Positions 55,086-63,876 of a stretch of 64,000 bases of DNA are shown piece after piece. The notes below the pieces were generated by a model, which saw only the letters and a list, made by a program, of their open reading frames with translations, had not been told where the DNA came from and ran no database searches. The first letter of the stretch is position 1; the number at the start of each line of letters is the position of its first letter. The translations under genes and the position numbers were made by a program. The stretch is from Herbiconiux oxytropis (GTDB lineage: Bacteria; Actinomycetota; Actinomycetes; Actinomycetales; Microbacteriaceae): positions 1 through 64,000 of the forward strand of contig NZ_JANLCK010000014.1 of assembly GCF_024979315.1 (NCBI RefSeq). The letters are read 5' to 3'.

Positions 55086-57181
55086 GCGGGCTGCGCTTCT
55101 TCCACGACCCGGCATCCGTGGCGATCATCGGCGCCTCGAGCGACCCCGAGAAGATCGGCGGGCGGCCCATCCGCTATCTCGCCGAGAACGGCTACGCCGG
55201 TGCGGTCTACCCCGTCAACCCGCAGCGGACCGAGATCCAGGGGCTCGAGGCCTACCCGTCGCTCGACGCCCTGCCCACCGTGCCGGAGGTGGCCATCGTG
55301 GCGGTCTCGGGGGCGAACGCCGTGGCCCAGGTGGTGCGCTGCGCCGAGCTCGGGGTGAAGGGCTGCGTCATCATGGCATCGGGCTTCGGCGAGACCGGCG
55401 ACGAGCAGGGGCTCGCCTGGCAGCGGGAGATGCTCGACGCCGCTGCGCGCACGGGCATGCGCATCGTGGGGCCCAATTCGCAGGGACTCGCGACCTTCTC
55501 CACGGGTGCCGTGCTGAGCTTCTCGACCCTCTTCACCGAGCAGCAGCCCGAGGACGGCGCGGTCGCGGTGGTCAGCCAGAGCGGAGCGCTCTGCTCGGTG
55601 CCCTACGGACTGCTCCGGGAGGCGGGGATCGGCGTCCGCTATGCGCACGCGACCGGCAACGACATCGACGTGACCGCGGCCGAGTTCGCCGCCGAGGTCG
55701 TCGCCGACCCGGAGGTGCGGCTGCTGCTGCTCTACCTGGAGGACATCTCGGACCTCGATTCGCTCGCCGAGGTCGCCCGCACGGCGCTCGCACGAGGTGT
55801 GCCGGTGGTCGCGCTGAAGGGCGGCCGGAGCGAGGCGGGCCAGAAGGCGGCGGCGTCGCACACGGGCGCCCTCGCGACCGAGGAGGGCGTCGTCGACGCG
55901 TTCCTCGCCAAGCACGGCATCTGGCGTGCACGGAGCACGCGGGATCTCGTGGCCGCGGCCGAGCTCTACCTCCGGCCCCGGACGCCTCAGGGGGAGCGGC
56001 TCGCCATCGTGAGCAACTCGGGCGCCATCTGCGTGCTCGCGGCCGATGCCGCCGCAGAGGAGGGGTTGGCTCTGGCCGAGCTCACGGACACCACCCGCGC
56101 GGCTCTCGAAGCAGCGCTGCCCGCCTTCGCGTCGGTCGAGAACCCGATCGACGTCACGGCGGCACTCCTCACGGACAGCTCGCTCTTCGGCAAGGTCCTG
56201 CCGGTGCTCGGGGACGACGGCGGTGTGGATGCCTGCGTCGTGGGGATCCCCGTGGCGGGCCGCGGCTACGACGTCGACCGGTTCGCAGACGACGTCGCCC
56301 GCTTCGAGGCGACCTCGGGTCTCCCGGTGGTGATGGCGGTGCCTCAATCGGCGATCGCGCGGGTGTTCCGCGACCGCGGGATCGTGGTCTTCGCCGATGA
56401 ATCGGAGGCGGTGCGCGCCTTGGCACAGTATCTGCGCCATCACGCCCTCATGGCGGCCGCGCGGTCCCGCGCGCTCGCACCGCGTGCGGCCGATCGCCGT
56501 CTGGCCGAAGCCCGAACCGCCCTCAACGAGTCGGAGGGGCTCGAGTTCCTCGCGCGCATCGGGGTGCCGGCGGTCGAGCACGTGCTGGTCAGGAGTCCTG
56601 CCGAGGCGCGTGCTGCGATCGATCGGCTCGGCGGCGGGCGGGTCGTGATCAAGGGCTGCTCCTCGGAGGCCACGCACAAGTCCGAGCTCGGACTCGTGCG
56701 GGTGGGCGTGCAGGCCGAGGATGCCGAGCAGGTCGTGGCGGAGATGATCGCCACGCTCGCGCGCGAGGGCCTCGCCGACGAAGGCGTCATCGTCGCCCGC
56801 CTGGTGAAAGGCGTGCACGAGGCGATGCTCGGCGCCCGCTTCGACCCCGTCTTCGGCCCGGTCGTGCTCCTCGGCGCCGGCGGCATCCACGTCGAGGCCC
56901 TGCCCGACGTGCAGCTGCTGCTGCCACCGTTCTCCGAGCAGGATGCCCTCGACGCCATCGGGCGACTCCGTCTGTCGGCCGTGCTCGCGGGTGTCAGAGG
57001 TGCTCCTCCGGTGGACCTCGGCGCCTGGGCGACGGCGGCCGTGGCGCTCGGGGAGGCGATGCTCGACCCGGACCTGGCGGTTCACGAGCTCGACGTCAAC
57101 CCGCTCATGCTGCTGCCGCTCGGCGGCGACGTGCAACCGGCCGTCCGCGCCGTCGACGCGGTCGTGGTGCGGAGCCGCTGA
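55082..57181 (+). CDS. ADP-forming acyl-CoA synthetase (acetate-CoA ligase family)
   Basis: A 699-residue fused enzyme: CoA-binding Rossmann domain (VAIIGASSDPEKIGGRPIRYL), succinyl-CoA-ligase-like domains with the phosphohistidine His260 in AAASHTGALATEEG, and a C-terminal ATP-grasp domain (LGGGRVVIKGCSSEATHKSELGLVRVGV region). The reaction is acyl acid + CoA + ATP to acyl-CoA + ADP + Pi. The substrate could be the carboxylic acid end product of the neighbouring oxidation genes. It overlaps DUF35 (GTGA) and is followed by a strong terminator. Confidence 0.9.
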   Translation: MSGLRFFHDPASVAIIGASSDPEKIGGRPIRYLAENGYAGAVYPVNPQRTEIQGLEAYPSLDALPTVPEVAIVAVSGANAVAQVVRCAELGVKGCVIMASGFGETGDEQGLAWQREMLDAAARTGMRIVGPNSQGLATFSTGAVLSFSTLFTEQQPEDGAVAVVSQSGALCSVPYGLLREAGIGVRYAHATGNDIDVTAAEFAAEVVADPEVRLLLLYLEDISDLDSLAEVARTALARGVPVVALKGGRSEAGQKAAASHTGALATEEGVVDAFLAKHGIWRARSTRDLVAAAELYLRPRTPQGERLAIVSNSGAICVLAADAAAEEGLALAELTDTTRAALEAALPAFASVENPIDVTAALLTDSSLFGKVLPVLGDDGGVDACVVGIPVAGRGYDVDRFADDVARFEATSGLPVVMAVPQSAIARVFRDRGIVVFADESEAVRALAQYLRHHALMAAARSRALAPRAADRRLAEARTALNESEGLEFLARIGVPAVEHVLVRSPAEARAAIDRLGGGRVVIKGCSSEATHKSELGLVRVGVQAEDAEQVVAEMIATLAREGLADEGVIVARLVKGVHEAMLGARFDPVFGPVVLLGAGGIHVEALPDVQLLLPPFSEQDALDAIGRLRLSAVLAGVRGAPPVDLGAWATAAVALGEAMLDPDLAVHELDVNPLMLLPLGGDVQPAVRAVDAVVVRSR

Positions 57182-57197
57182 AGCCACGGGGCACATG

Positions 57198-57235
57198 ACA
57201 GAACCCCCGCCCGGAGGATCGGGCGGGGGTTCTGT
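57198..57235. terminator. Strong hairpin terminator between convergent operons
   Basis: ACAGAACCCCCGCCC, an eight-base loop, then GGGCGGGGGTTCTGT make a perfect 15-base stem between the acyl-CoA synthetase stop and the convergent SDR stop. Confidence 0.88.
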
Positions 57236-57248
57236 CTGCTGCGGAGGA

Positions 57249-58010
57249 TCAGACGATCGTCCAGCCTCCGTCGATGACGTAGGCCGCTCCGTGGATGAAG
57301 TCGGACTCGTCATTGGCCAGGAAGAGGGCGAGGTTCGCGATCTCCTCGGGCTGGGCGTGGCGGCCCGCCGGTACGGCATTGATCGACTCGATCACGGCGG
57401 CTTCCCCGTCCTCGAGGATCTTCTTGGTCATCGCCGTCTCCACGGCGCCGGGGCAGATCGCATTCACCCGGATGCCCTGAGCGCCGTAGTCGGCCGCGGT
57501 CTGCTTCGTGAGTCCCACGACGCCGTGCTTGGCCGAGGTGTAGGCGGCCCCACCGCCGCGCGCGACGAACCCGGCGATCGAGGCCATGTTCACGATCGTG
57601 CCTCCACCGCCCTCGAGCATCGTCGGCAGCGTGGCCTTCGTCACGAGGAAGACGCCCTTGAGGTCGACACCGATGATGCGGTCCCAGAGCTCCTCGCTGG
57701 TGTCGAGCACGGGCGCGTAGCCGTCGAGGATGCCGGCGATGTTCGCGAGCACGTCGATGCCGCCGAGCGCTCGGACGCTCGAGTCGATCGCAGCGGTGAC
57801 CGATCCGCTGTCCGACACGTCGACCTGCACGCCGTGGGCGGTGCCTCCGGCCTCGACGATGGTGCGGGCGGTGGCCTCGGCCGCCGCGTGATCCAGATCG
57901 AGTGCGGCGACGGCGGCGCCCTCCGCGGCGAACCGCACGGCGATGGCCCGTCCCATGCCGGACCCCGCCCCCGTGACGACAGCCTTCCGGCCTTCGAGTT
58001 TGCCTGTCAT
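57249..58010 (-). CDS. Short-chain dehydrogenase/reductase
   Basis: A 253-residue classical SDR. The coenzyme loop is VTGAGSGMGRAIAVRF followed by Asp in ALDLDH, which indicates NAD. Catalytic residues are in NMASIAGF (Ser) and AAYTSAKHGVVG (Tyr, Lys). The C-terminus (AYVIDGGWTIV) is typical of family members that oxidise secondary alcohols. It is the last gene of the minus-strand trio Zn-ADH, aldehyde dehydrogenase, SDR. A role as the secondary alcohol dehydrogenase that feeds the monooxygenase is plausible. Confidence 0.88.
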   Translation of the reverse strand: MTGKLEGRKAVVTGAGSGMGRAIAVRFAAEGAAVAALDLDHAAAEATARTIVEAGGTAHGVQVDVSDSGSVTAAIDSSVRALGGIDVLANIAGILDGYAPVLDTSEELWDRIIGVDLKGVFLVTKATLPTMLEGGGGTIVNMASIAGFVARGGGAAYTSAKHGVVGLTKQTAADYGAQGIRVNAICPGAVETAMTKKILEDGEAAVIESINAVPAGRHAQPEEIANLALFLANDESDFIHGAAYVIDGGWTIV

Positions 58011-58047
58011 GCGTTCTCCATTCCTCGTGCGTGTGTTCGGCGGATGC

Positions 58048-59508
58048 TCAGGGCCGGGTCAGGCCGGCGAGCGAGATGTACTTCGTGTCCATGTACTCCT
58101 CCATGCCCCAGTGGCCGCCCTCGCGGCCGATCCCGCTCTCCTTCACGCCGCCGAACGGGGCCTGCACGGCCGAGATCGTGCCGTCGTTGGCGCCCACCGT
58201 GCCGTACTGGAGGGCCTCGGAGACCCGCACCACCCGGTTGACGTCGCGCGTGAAGAAGTAGGCGGCGAGGCCGTAGGGCGAGTTGTTCGCGCGCCGGACG
58301 ACCTCCTCCTCGGTGTCGAACTCGAAGATCGGTGCCACGGGACCGAAGGTCTCGTCGCGGGCGACGAGCATGTCGTCGGTGACTCCGGTGAGCACGGTCG
58401 GCTCGTAGAAGTGCCCGTAGGCGAGCGAGGCGTGCTCCGGTCGCCGGCCACCCGTGGCGACACCGGCGCCACCGGCGATCGCGTCGGCCACGTGCGCCTC
58501 CACCTTCTCGACGGCGGCCGCCTCGATCAAGGGGCCGACCTCCACCTCAGCCTCGTGGCCGAAGCCGATCCGCATCGCCGAGAGGCGCTCCACGAGACGG
58601 CGGGTGAACTCCGGGGCGACCGAGCGCTGCACGAAGATGCGGTTGGCCGAGACGCAGGTCTGGCCCATGTTGCGCATCTTCACGGCCACGAGCTGGTCGA
58701 GCGCGTGGTCGACGTCGGCGTCGTCGAACACGATGAACGGGGCGTGTCCGCCGAGTTCCAGCGAGAGCCGTTTCATGGTGGCGGCGCCCTCGCGCATGAG
58801 GATCTTGCCGACCTCGGTCGAGCCCGTGAACGAGAGCACCCGCACGCGACTGTCGGCCATGATGGTGGCGCTCACCCGGGCCGCCCGCGAGCTCGGCACG
58901 ATCTGCAGCACGCCTGCCGGGAGCCCCGCCTCGGCGAAGAACCGGCCGATCTCGAGCGCCGAGATCGGGGTGAGTGCCGCGGGCTTGACCACCATCGAGC
59001 AGCCGGACGCCAAGGCGGCACCGAGCTTGCGCAGGATCTGCAGCGAGGGGAAGTTCCAGGGGGTGATGGCGACGCTCACACCTGCGGCCTGCCGGATGGC
59101 GACGATCCGCTTGTCGGGACCGGTCGAGGGCACGGTCGACCCGTAGGTGCGGCGGCCCTCCTCGGCGAACCACTCGATGAAGTCGAGCCCGTAGTTCAGC
59201 TCTCCCACCGATTGAGCCACGGGCTTGCCGTGTTCGGCCGTCATCACTCGGGCGAGCCGGTCGATGTCGGCGCGAGCGATCTCGGCGGCCCGGCGGAGGA
59301 TCTTCGAGCGTTCGAGCGCCGGGGTCGCGGCCCAGCCGACCTGGGCGCGCTCGGCGCCATCGATCGCCCGGGTCATGTCCTCGGCGTTCCCGTCGGCGAT
59401 GCGAGCGATCTCGGAGCCGTCGGCGGGATTCTGCACGGCGAAGGTCTCGCCCGACACGGACTCCTGCCAGGAGCCGTCGATGAAGAGTCTGCTGAGGTGG
59501 TCGGTCAT
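58048..59508 (-). CDS. Aldehyde dehydrogenase (succinate-semialdehyde type)
   Basis: A 486-residue NAD(P)-dependent aldehyde dehydrogenase. NAD fold and GSTEVG loop (SFTGSTEVGKIL), catalytic Glu in LELGGHAPFIVF, and the nucleophile Cys in MGQTCVSANRIFVQ are all intact. The sequence resembles the GabD group, which accepts semialdehydes with a terminal carboxylate, as expected for omega-oxo acids formed after ring opening. I placed the start at ATG 59508; the 39 upstream codons are Ser/Pro-rich and atypical. It lies between the Zn-ADH and SDR genes on one transcript. Confidence 0.9.
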   Translation of the reverse strand: MTDHLSRLFIDGSWQESVSGETFAVQNPADGSEIARIADGNAEDMTRAIDGAERAQVGWAATPALERSKILRRAAEIARADIDRLARVMTAEHGKPVAQSVGELNYGLDFIEWFAEEGRRTYGSTVPSTGPDKRIVAIRQAAGVSVAITPWNFPSLQILRKLGAALASGCSMVVKPAALTPISALEIGRFFAEAGLPAGVLQIVPSSRAARVSATIMADSRVRVLSFTGSTEVGKILMREGAATMKRLSLELGGHAPFIVFDDADVDHALDQLVAVKMRNMGQTCVSANRIFVQRSVAPEFTRRLVERLSAMRIGFGHEAEVEVGPLIEAAAVEKVEAHVADAIAGGAGVATGGRRPEHASLAYGHFYEPTVLTGVTDDMLVARDETFGPVAPIFEFDTEEEVVRRANNSPYGLAAYFFTRDVNRVVRVSEALQYGTVGANDGTISAVQAPFGGVKESGIGREGGHWGMEEYMDTKYISLAGLTRP

Positions 59509-59542
59509 CGTGGGGTCTGCTCTCTGTGTGGGGTTCGGTCGG

Positions 59543-60631
59543 TCAGAAGACGATGGAGGCGCGGGCGACGCTGCGGGACTCACCGTCGCGGATCGCGTCG
59601 GCGAGGTCGTCGAAGGAGTGCGCATCCTTCGTGAGCGCCTCGAACGGGAACCGGTCGTGGGTGCGCAGCAGGAACTCGAGTGCGCGGTGGAGGTACCAGG
59701 GGTCGTAGCGCAGCACGCCCTGCACCCTGAGGTTCTTCCGCGTGATGATGCCGGGCGAGAGCGCGATCTCGAACCCCTCGCCCACGTTGAGGTTGCCGAC
59801 GGAGACGACCTCGCCTCCCACCCGTGCGAGAGCCACCGACTCCGTGAATGCCGCCGAGACCCCGGTGACCTCGAGCACCACGTCGGCGCCGAGACCGCCT
59901 GTGAGCTCGAGCACCCGGTCGAGCCGATCCTGCCCCGTCGGGTGCGCGGCCATGTCGACGACGTGATCGGCCCCGAACCGCTCGGCCAGGTCGATCCGTT
60001 CGGCGACGCCGTCGATGACGATCACGGTCGCCCCGCGCTCCTTGGCGACCGCGACGGCGTAGAGGCCGAGGCCCCCCGCGCCCTGCACGACGAGGGTCGA
60101 TCCGGCGGCCAGCCGGGTGCGGTCGAGGGCGAACAGCATCTGGGCGAGCCCGCAGTTCGCGCCCGCGACGATCTGATCGTCGAGCTCGTCGGGCACGACG
60201 AAGAAGTACTGGTCCTCGTTCACGTAGTAGTGGGTGCCGAAACCGCCGAAGAAGTGCGGAGCGAGCTCCGGGTTCTTCGACCACTCGCGCAGGGAGTTCG
60301 CGCACATGCCGAAGTCGCCGCGCAGGCACGCCGGGCAGCGCCGGCAGGTGACGTAGTAGACGGGGACGACCCGGTCGCCGACGGCCACCGGGCGGCCCGC
60401 GTTGTCGTGCGTGACCCCGGGGCCGAGCGCCTGCACCCGGCCCACGAACTCGTGCCCGAGAGCCGCCTCGCGGAGGGCCGGACTGTCGTAGTGGAACTGG
60501 TGGATGTCGGAGCCGCACACATTGGCGCGCTGCACCTCGAGCACCAGGGCCCCCGCCGCGGGCTGCGGCACCTCGTACTGCTTGACCTCGAACTGTCTCG
60601 GTCCGACGACCGCTGCCACTCTGCCCTGCAC
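59543..60631 (-). CDS. Zinc-binding alcohol dehydrogenase
   Basis: A 362-residue medium-chain dehydrogenase. Catalytic zinc ligands are in NVCGSDIHQFH and LGHEFVGRV; four structural cysteines lie in CRRCPACLRGDFGMC; the coenzyme loop is GAGGLGLYAVAVA. It leads a minus-strand operon with the aldehyde dehydrogenase and SDR genes, so oxidation of a primary hydroxyl (for example an omega-hydroxy acid) to an aldehyde is likely. The GTG at 60631 has AAGGAG a few bases upstream. Confidence 0.88.
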   Translation of the reverse strand: MQGRVAAVVGPRQFEVKQYEVPQPAAGALVLEVQRANVCGSDIHQFHYDSPALREAALGHEFVGRVQALGPGVTHDNAGRPVAVGDRVVPVYYVTCRRCPACLRGDFGMCANSLREWSKNPELAPHFFGGFGTHYYVNEDQYFFVVPDELDDQIVAGANCGLAQMLFALDRTRLAAGSTLVVQGAGGLGLYAVAVAKERGATVIVIDGVAERIDLAERFGADHVVDMAAHPTGQDRLDRVLELTGGLGADVVLEVTGVSAAFTESVALARVGGEVVSVGNLNVGEGFEIALSPGIITRKNLRVQGVLRYDPWYLHRALEFLLRTHDRFPFEALTKDAHSFDDLADAIRDGESRSVARASIVF

Positions 60632-60725
60632 CGAACGCTCCTTCGCGTGTAGTCGTGCCGCTCGCGGGCGTCATCCGGCGCCGCGGCTGACCCGATGATA
60701 GGCAGGGCCGAGGGGCCCTCCCGCC

Positions 60726-60752
60726 GCCCCTGACCCAAGATGGGACAGGGGC
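60726..60752. promoter_or_regulatory. 27-base palindrome with TGGGACA half-site in the ADH/lactonase divergent promoter
   Basis: GCCCCTGACCCA, AGA, TGGGACAGGGGC pair along their whole length with one mismatch (the A/A at the fifth base from the centre). It lies 66 bases upstream of the lactonase-like gene and 95 bases upstream of the Zn-ADH gene. The core is TGNCCCA-N3-TGGGNCA. A related site is present at 53497-53513. Confidence 0.65.
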
Positions 60753-60817
60753 TCCGAGCACGTCGACGGCAGACTGACTGGGGTACGACGACGTACTCGC
60801 GAAAGGATCGAAGTCGA

Positions 60818-61603
60818 ATGACACACGGACACGCACGCAGGCTTTGGGCCCTGGATTCCCCGACTCTCACGGTTCAATCCGAGACCCTCCTCTACGGCAC
60901 GAGCGGAGAGGTGACCATCCCGTGCCCCTCCTTCCTGATCGAGCACCCGAGGGGTCTCGTGCTCTTCGACACCGGACTCCACCCCGATGCCATCGACGAC
61001 CCCGAGAAGGTCTACGGCTCCGAGCTGGCACCGCTGCTCGGCATCGGCGGCACGAGCGAGCAGCGGCTCGACCGCCAGATCCAGGCGCTCGGCTACCGGC
61101 TGAGCGACATCACCCACGTGATCTCCTCGCACGGCCACTTCGACCACACCGGTGGCCTCTACCTCTTTCCCGAGGCCAAGCACTTCTTCGGCGAGGGCGA
61201 ACTGCGCTACGCGAACTGGCCGGATCCCATTCAGGCCTTCGTGTACCGGCAGGAGGTGCTCGACACCATCAAGCGCCTCGACGTGCGGGAGGTGCCCGGC
61301 GACCTGGACCTCTTCGGCGACGGCGCCATCACCATCCTCGCCACTCCCGGCCACAGCCCCGGTGAGGTGAGCCTCGTGGTGCGGCTCGCCTCGCGCACCT
61401 TCATCCTGACCGGCGACGCCATCCACCTCCGGGCGCAGATGGAGCAGGAGTACCACTTCCCGATCGACGCCGACACCAAGACCGCCGTGCAGTCGGTCCG
61501 GCGGCTCAAGTACCTCACCGAGAGCCTCGAGGCCACCATCTGGATCAGTCACGATCCGGATGACTGGGCCGAGTTCGCCCACGCGCCCGGCTACTTCGAG
61601 TAG
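60818..61603 (+). CDS. Metallo-beta-lactamase-fold lactonase-like hydrolase (AHL lactonase family)
   Basis: A 261-residue metallohydrolase. The zinc motif is HGHFDH at 105-110, with further ligands in ATPGHSPGEVSL (His), LTGDAIHL (Asp) and WISHDPDD (His). This set and length match the N-acyl homoserine lactonase family (AiiA/AttM type), which opens lactone rings. In this neighbourhood a lactone or ester made by the Baeyer-Villiger enzyme is the natural substrate (inference); quorum quenching is the alternative. ATG at 60818 with GAAAGGAT upstream; the FmdB-type gene follows six bases on. Confidence 0.85.
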   Translation: MTHGHARRLWALDSPTLTVQSETLLYGTSGEVTIPCPSFLIEHPRGLVLFDTGLHPDAIDDPEKVYGSELAPLLGIGGTSEQRLDRQIQALGYRLSDITHVISSHGHFDHTGGLYLFPEAKHFFGEGELRYANWPDPIQAFVYRQEVLDTIKRLDVREVPGDLDLFGDGAITILATPGHSPGEVSLVVRLASRTFILTGDAIHLRAQMEQEYHFPIDADTKTAVQSVRRLKYLTESLEATIWISHDPDDWAEFAHAPGYFE

Positions 61604-61609
61604 GCCGGC

Positions 61610-62014
61610 ATGGCCATCATCGTCGACTACCTCTGCTCCGACTGCGGCTCGAGGGCCGAGGCGTTCGTCGTGCATCCGGTGCCCTCGTCGCGCGCGTGCG
61701 ACTCGTGCGGCGGCGAGAGCCGCCGACGGTGGTCGCCGGTGGGCATCGTCTCGCGTGCGCCGGACACGCCGCCGGCGCCTGCCCGGCCCGCGCCCACCCG
61801 GCCCGCTCGGTCGCTCTGTGCCGACAATCCCGACGTCCCCGGGCTCTGCCACATGTCGCCCACCGCCGGCCGCGCCTGGGTGGCCCGCTACCGCGGAGAC
61901 CATCGTGCGCTCGACGCCGAGCTCGAGAAGCAGCAGAAGGCTGCCGCCGTGTCACCCCCCACCATGGCGGATGCCATCTCGCACGAGCACAGTCACGCCG
62001 CGCACACGCACTGA
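61610..62014 (+). CDS. FmdB-type zinc ribbon protein
   Basis: A 134-residue small protein with an N-terminal zinc ribbon (Cys9, Cys12, Cys30, Cys33) of the FmdB family, a Pro/Ala-rich linker, and a His-rich C-terminus (HEHSHAAHTH) that might bind metal. FmdB was described as a putative regulator of formamidase, but the real function of the family is unknown. It follows the lactonase-like gene by six bases and is probably expressed with it. Confidence 0.78.
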   Translation: MAIIVDYLCSDCGSRAEAFVVHPVPSSRACDSCGGESRRRWSPVGIVSRAPDTPPAPARPAPTRPARSLCADNPDVPGLCHMSPTAGRAWVARYRGDHRALDAELEKQQKAAAVSPPTMADAISHEHSHAAHTH

Positions 62015-62064
62015 TCGCCAGGATCGACGAGCGGCCATCCATCCGGGTGGCCGCTCGACCGCGC

Positions 62065-63876
62065 TCAGAGGAAGAGGCGCTCCTCGTCGAGCTTGTAGCC
62101 GCTGATCTTGCGGTAGAGGGTCGACCGCGAGATCCCGAGCATCTCGGCGGCGAGCACCTTGTTGCCGAAGCAGCGGATGAGCGCGTTGATGATCCCGTCG
62201 ACCTCGAGCTGCTCCAGCATCGTGAGGTCGCGCCGCCGTGCGTACGCCGCGATGGCCGGTGGCAACTGGTCGACGGTGACCTCGTTGCGGCGTCCCAGTG
62301 AGAAGACCCCCCTCATCACGGAGTCGAGCTGCCGGAGGTTGCCCGGCCAGGGCGCTCTGGTGAGTGCCGTGTAGGCACCCTGGGTGTAGCTGATGTTGAC
62401 CGCCGATGCGTACTTGCGCTCGAACACGTGCAGGATCGCGCGCATGTCCTGCTTGCGCTCGCGGAGGTTCGGCATGTCGATGCGTCCCACGGCGATCTGG
62501 TCCAGGAGAGCCTGGTGCCCTGGCTCCAGCGCCTTGGAGCCCTGAGCGCCCGCGGTGGCCAGCACGAGCCCCCTGGCGAGAGGGGCCGGAGAGGCGACGA
62601 GGTGGTCGGCGGCCCGCTGGGCAACGTCGTCCTCGAGTGCGTCGAGGTGGCGGAAGATCACCGGCGTGCCCTCGGCGAGTGCGGCGTCGAGGTCGGCGAA
62701 CCAGCTCTCGGTGGCCTTCTGCGCCTCCTGCGACTCCAGCACGAGCGGGGTCTGGCGCGGTGCCACCCGGTCGAGCATGTGCCGCAGCAGTGTGAACTTG
62801 CCGGTGCCGGGGGCGCCGAAGACCACCACGGGCAGAGAGGCCCTCATCGCCGATTCCGCCTGCTCGCGGGCATACACCCAGGCCTGGCTCGATCCGGGCA
62901 GGGACTCCGCCAGCGGCGGCCAGGTCGAGGAGAGGGTGGCGGCGGATCCGGTGAGGAACGGCTCGGTCTGCACCTGCTGCACGACCTCGACGATCGCACC
63001 GATCATCTCGTCGTCGAAGACCACGGCGGAGCAGCTGAGCTCGGTCATGGCCGTCTCCGTCTCGAGCCGGACCGTGCGTTTCGGGCGCGCGGCCGAGATC
63101 GCCTCGGAGACGATCATCCAGAGCGTCGACTTGTCGATGTGGTGCAGGAACTCGGTCGCCGCGGGGTTCTCCATCAGCAGGTCCCCGCCGACCACGGCGA
63201 CCGCGCGGCCGTTCCGCGACGCGGCGAGGAAGGAGTCGAACAGCACGCGCTCGCGCATGCTCGACAGGTTGACCAGCTGCCGCCCCACCTCCCGCGCCGC
63301 CTGGTTGATGAGGCTCGGCAGGATCGGGCTGGCGTCGGACACCAGGGCGGTGAGCGTCACGATGCCCTCGGGTCGCCCCGTGATGGGGTTGTTGATGGGC
63401 GCTCCCACGCACGCGAAATCGGTCAGCATGTCCGAGATGTGCTCGGCGCCGACGATCATGCCGGCCTTCATGTCGGCTGCCGGGGTGCCGATCCCGTTCG
63501 TGCCGACGACCGACTCGGCACCGGAGTGCCCCGGTGCCGAACCCACCCGCTGGAGCCGGCGGGCGAGTTCGCTGTTGGAGATCCAGGTCTCGAGGATGCG
63601 CGCGTGGCGGTCGGCGATCAGCAGGCTCGCGTTGCTCATTCCGAGCTCGTCGGCGAGGTTCGACAGGATGGGCCGCGCGGCGCGCAGCAGCACGGAGTCG
63701 GTCATGATCGACGACTGGAAGGGCAGCTCGGCGTACTCCTTGCCTGTTCCGAAGCCGCGTGAGCGCTTCCAGGATTCCAGGACCACGGGGCGCACCATCT
63801 GCTCCATCTGCAGATCGAGCTTGCCGTCGTTGAGGAAGGTGTCGCGGAGGTCGTCGAGTTTCGGGCGGGAGGGCAT
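62065..63876 (-). CDS. AcoR/DhaR-like GAF-AAA+-Fis regulator lacking the sigma-54 contact motif
   Basis: A 603-residue regulator. Residues about 30-210 hold a GAF-type sensory region in the layout of AcoR/DhaR (VVLESWKRSRGFG, GTNGIGTPAADMKAGMIVGAEHI). The AAA+ part has Walker A GAPGTGK at 354-360 and a weak Walker B near 406-413, but the segment between them is shorter than in true sigma-54 activators and the GAFTGA loop is absent. The C-terminal Fis-type helix-turn-helix is NKVLAAEMLGISRSTLYRKI. ATG 63876 follows AAGGAG. Position at the end of the catabolic island makes it the likely controller of that island. Confidence 0.87.
   Translation of the reverse strand: MPSRPKLDDLRDTFLNDGKLDLQMEQMVRPVVLESWKRSRGFGTGKEYAELPFQSSIMTDSVLLRAARPILSNLADELGMSNASLLIADRHARILETWISNSELARRLQRVGSAPGHSGAESVVGTNGIGTPAADMKAGMIVGAEHISDMLTDFACVGAPINNPITGRPEGIVTLTALVSDASPILPSLINQAAREVGRQLVNLSSMRERVLFDSFLAASRNGRAVAVVGGDLLMENPAATEFLHHIDKSTLWMIVSEAISAARPKRTVRLETETAMTELSCSAVVFDDEMIGAIVEVVQQVQTEPFLTGSAATLSSTWPPLAESLPGSSQAWVYAREQAESAMRASLPVVVFGAPGTGKFTLLRHMLDRVAPRQTPLVLESQEAQKATESWFADLDAALAEGTPVIFRHLDALEDDVAQRAADHLVASPAPLARGLVLATAGAQGSKALEPGHQALLDQIAVGRIDMPNLRERKQDMRAILHVFERKYASAVNISYTQGAYTALTRAPWPGNLRQLDSVMRGVFSLGRRNEVTVDQLPPAIAAYARRRDLTMLEQLEVDGIINALIRCFGNKVLAAEMLGISRSTLYRKISGYKLDEERLFL

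Noticed and set aside
60818-61603. Quorum-quenching acyl homoserine lactonase as a firm call
   Set aside because: The family fits, but the context is catabolic and there is no quorum-sensing gene in the window; kept only as an alternative.
50673-63876. A horizontally acquired genomic island in the strict sense
   Set aside because: No integrase, tRNA, direct-repeat ends or evident change in base composition was seen; the word island is used only for the functional grouping.
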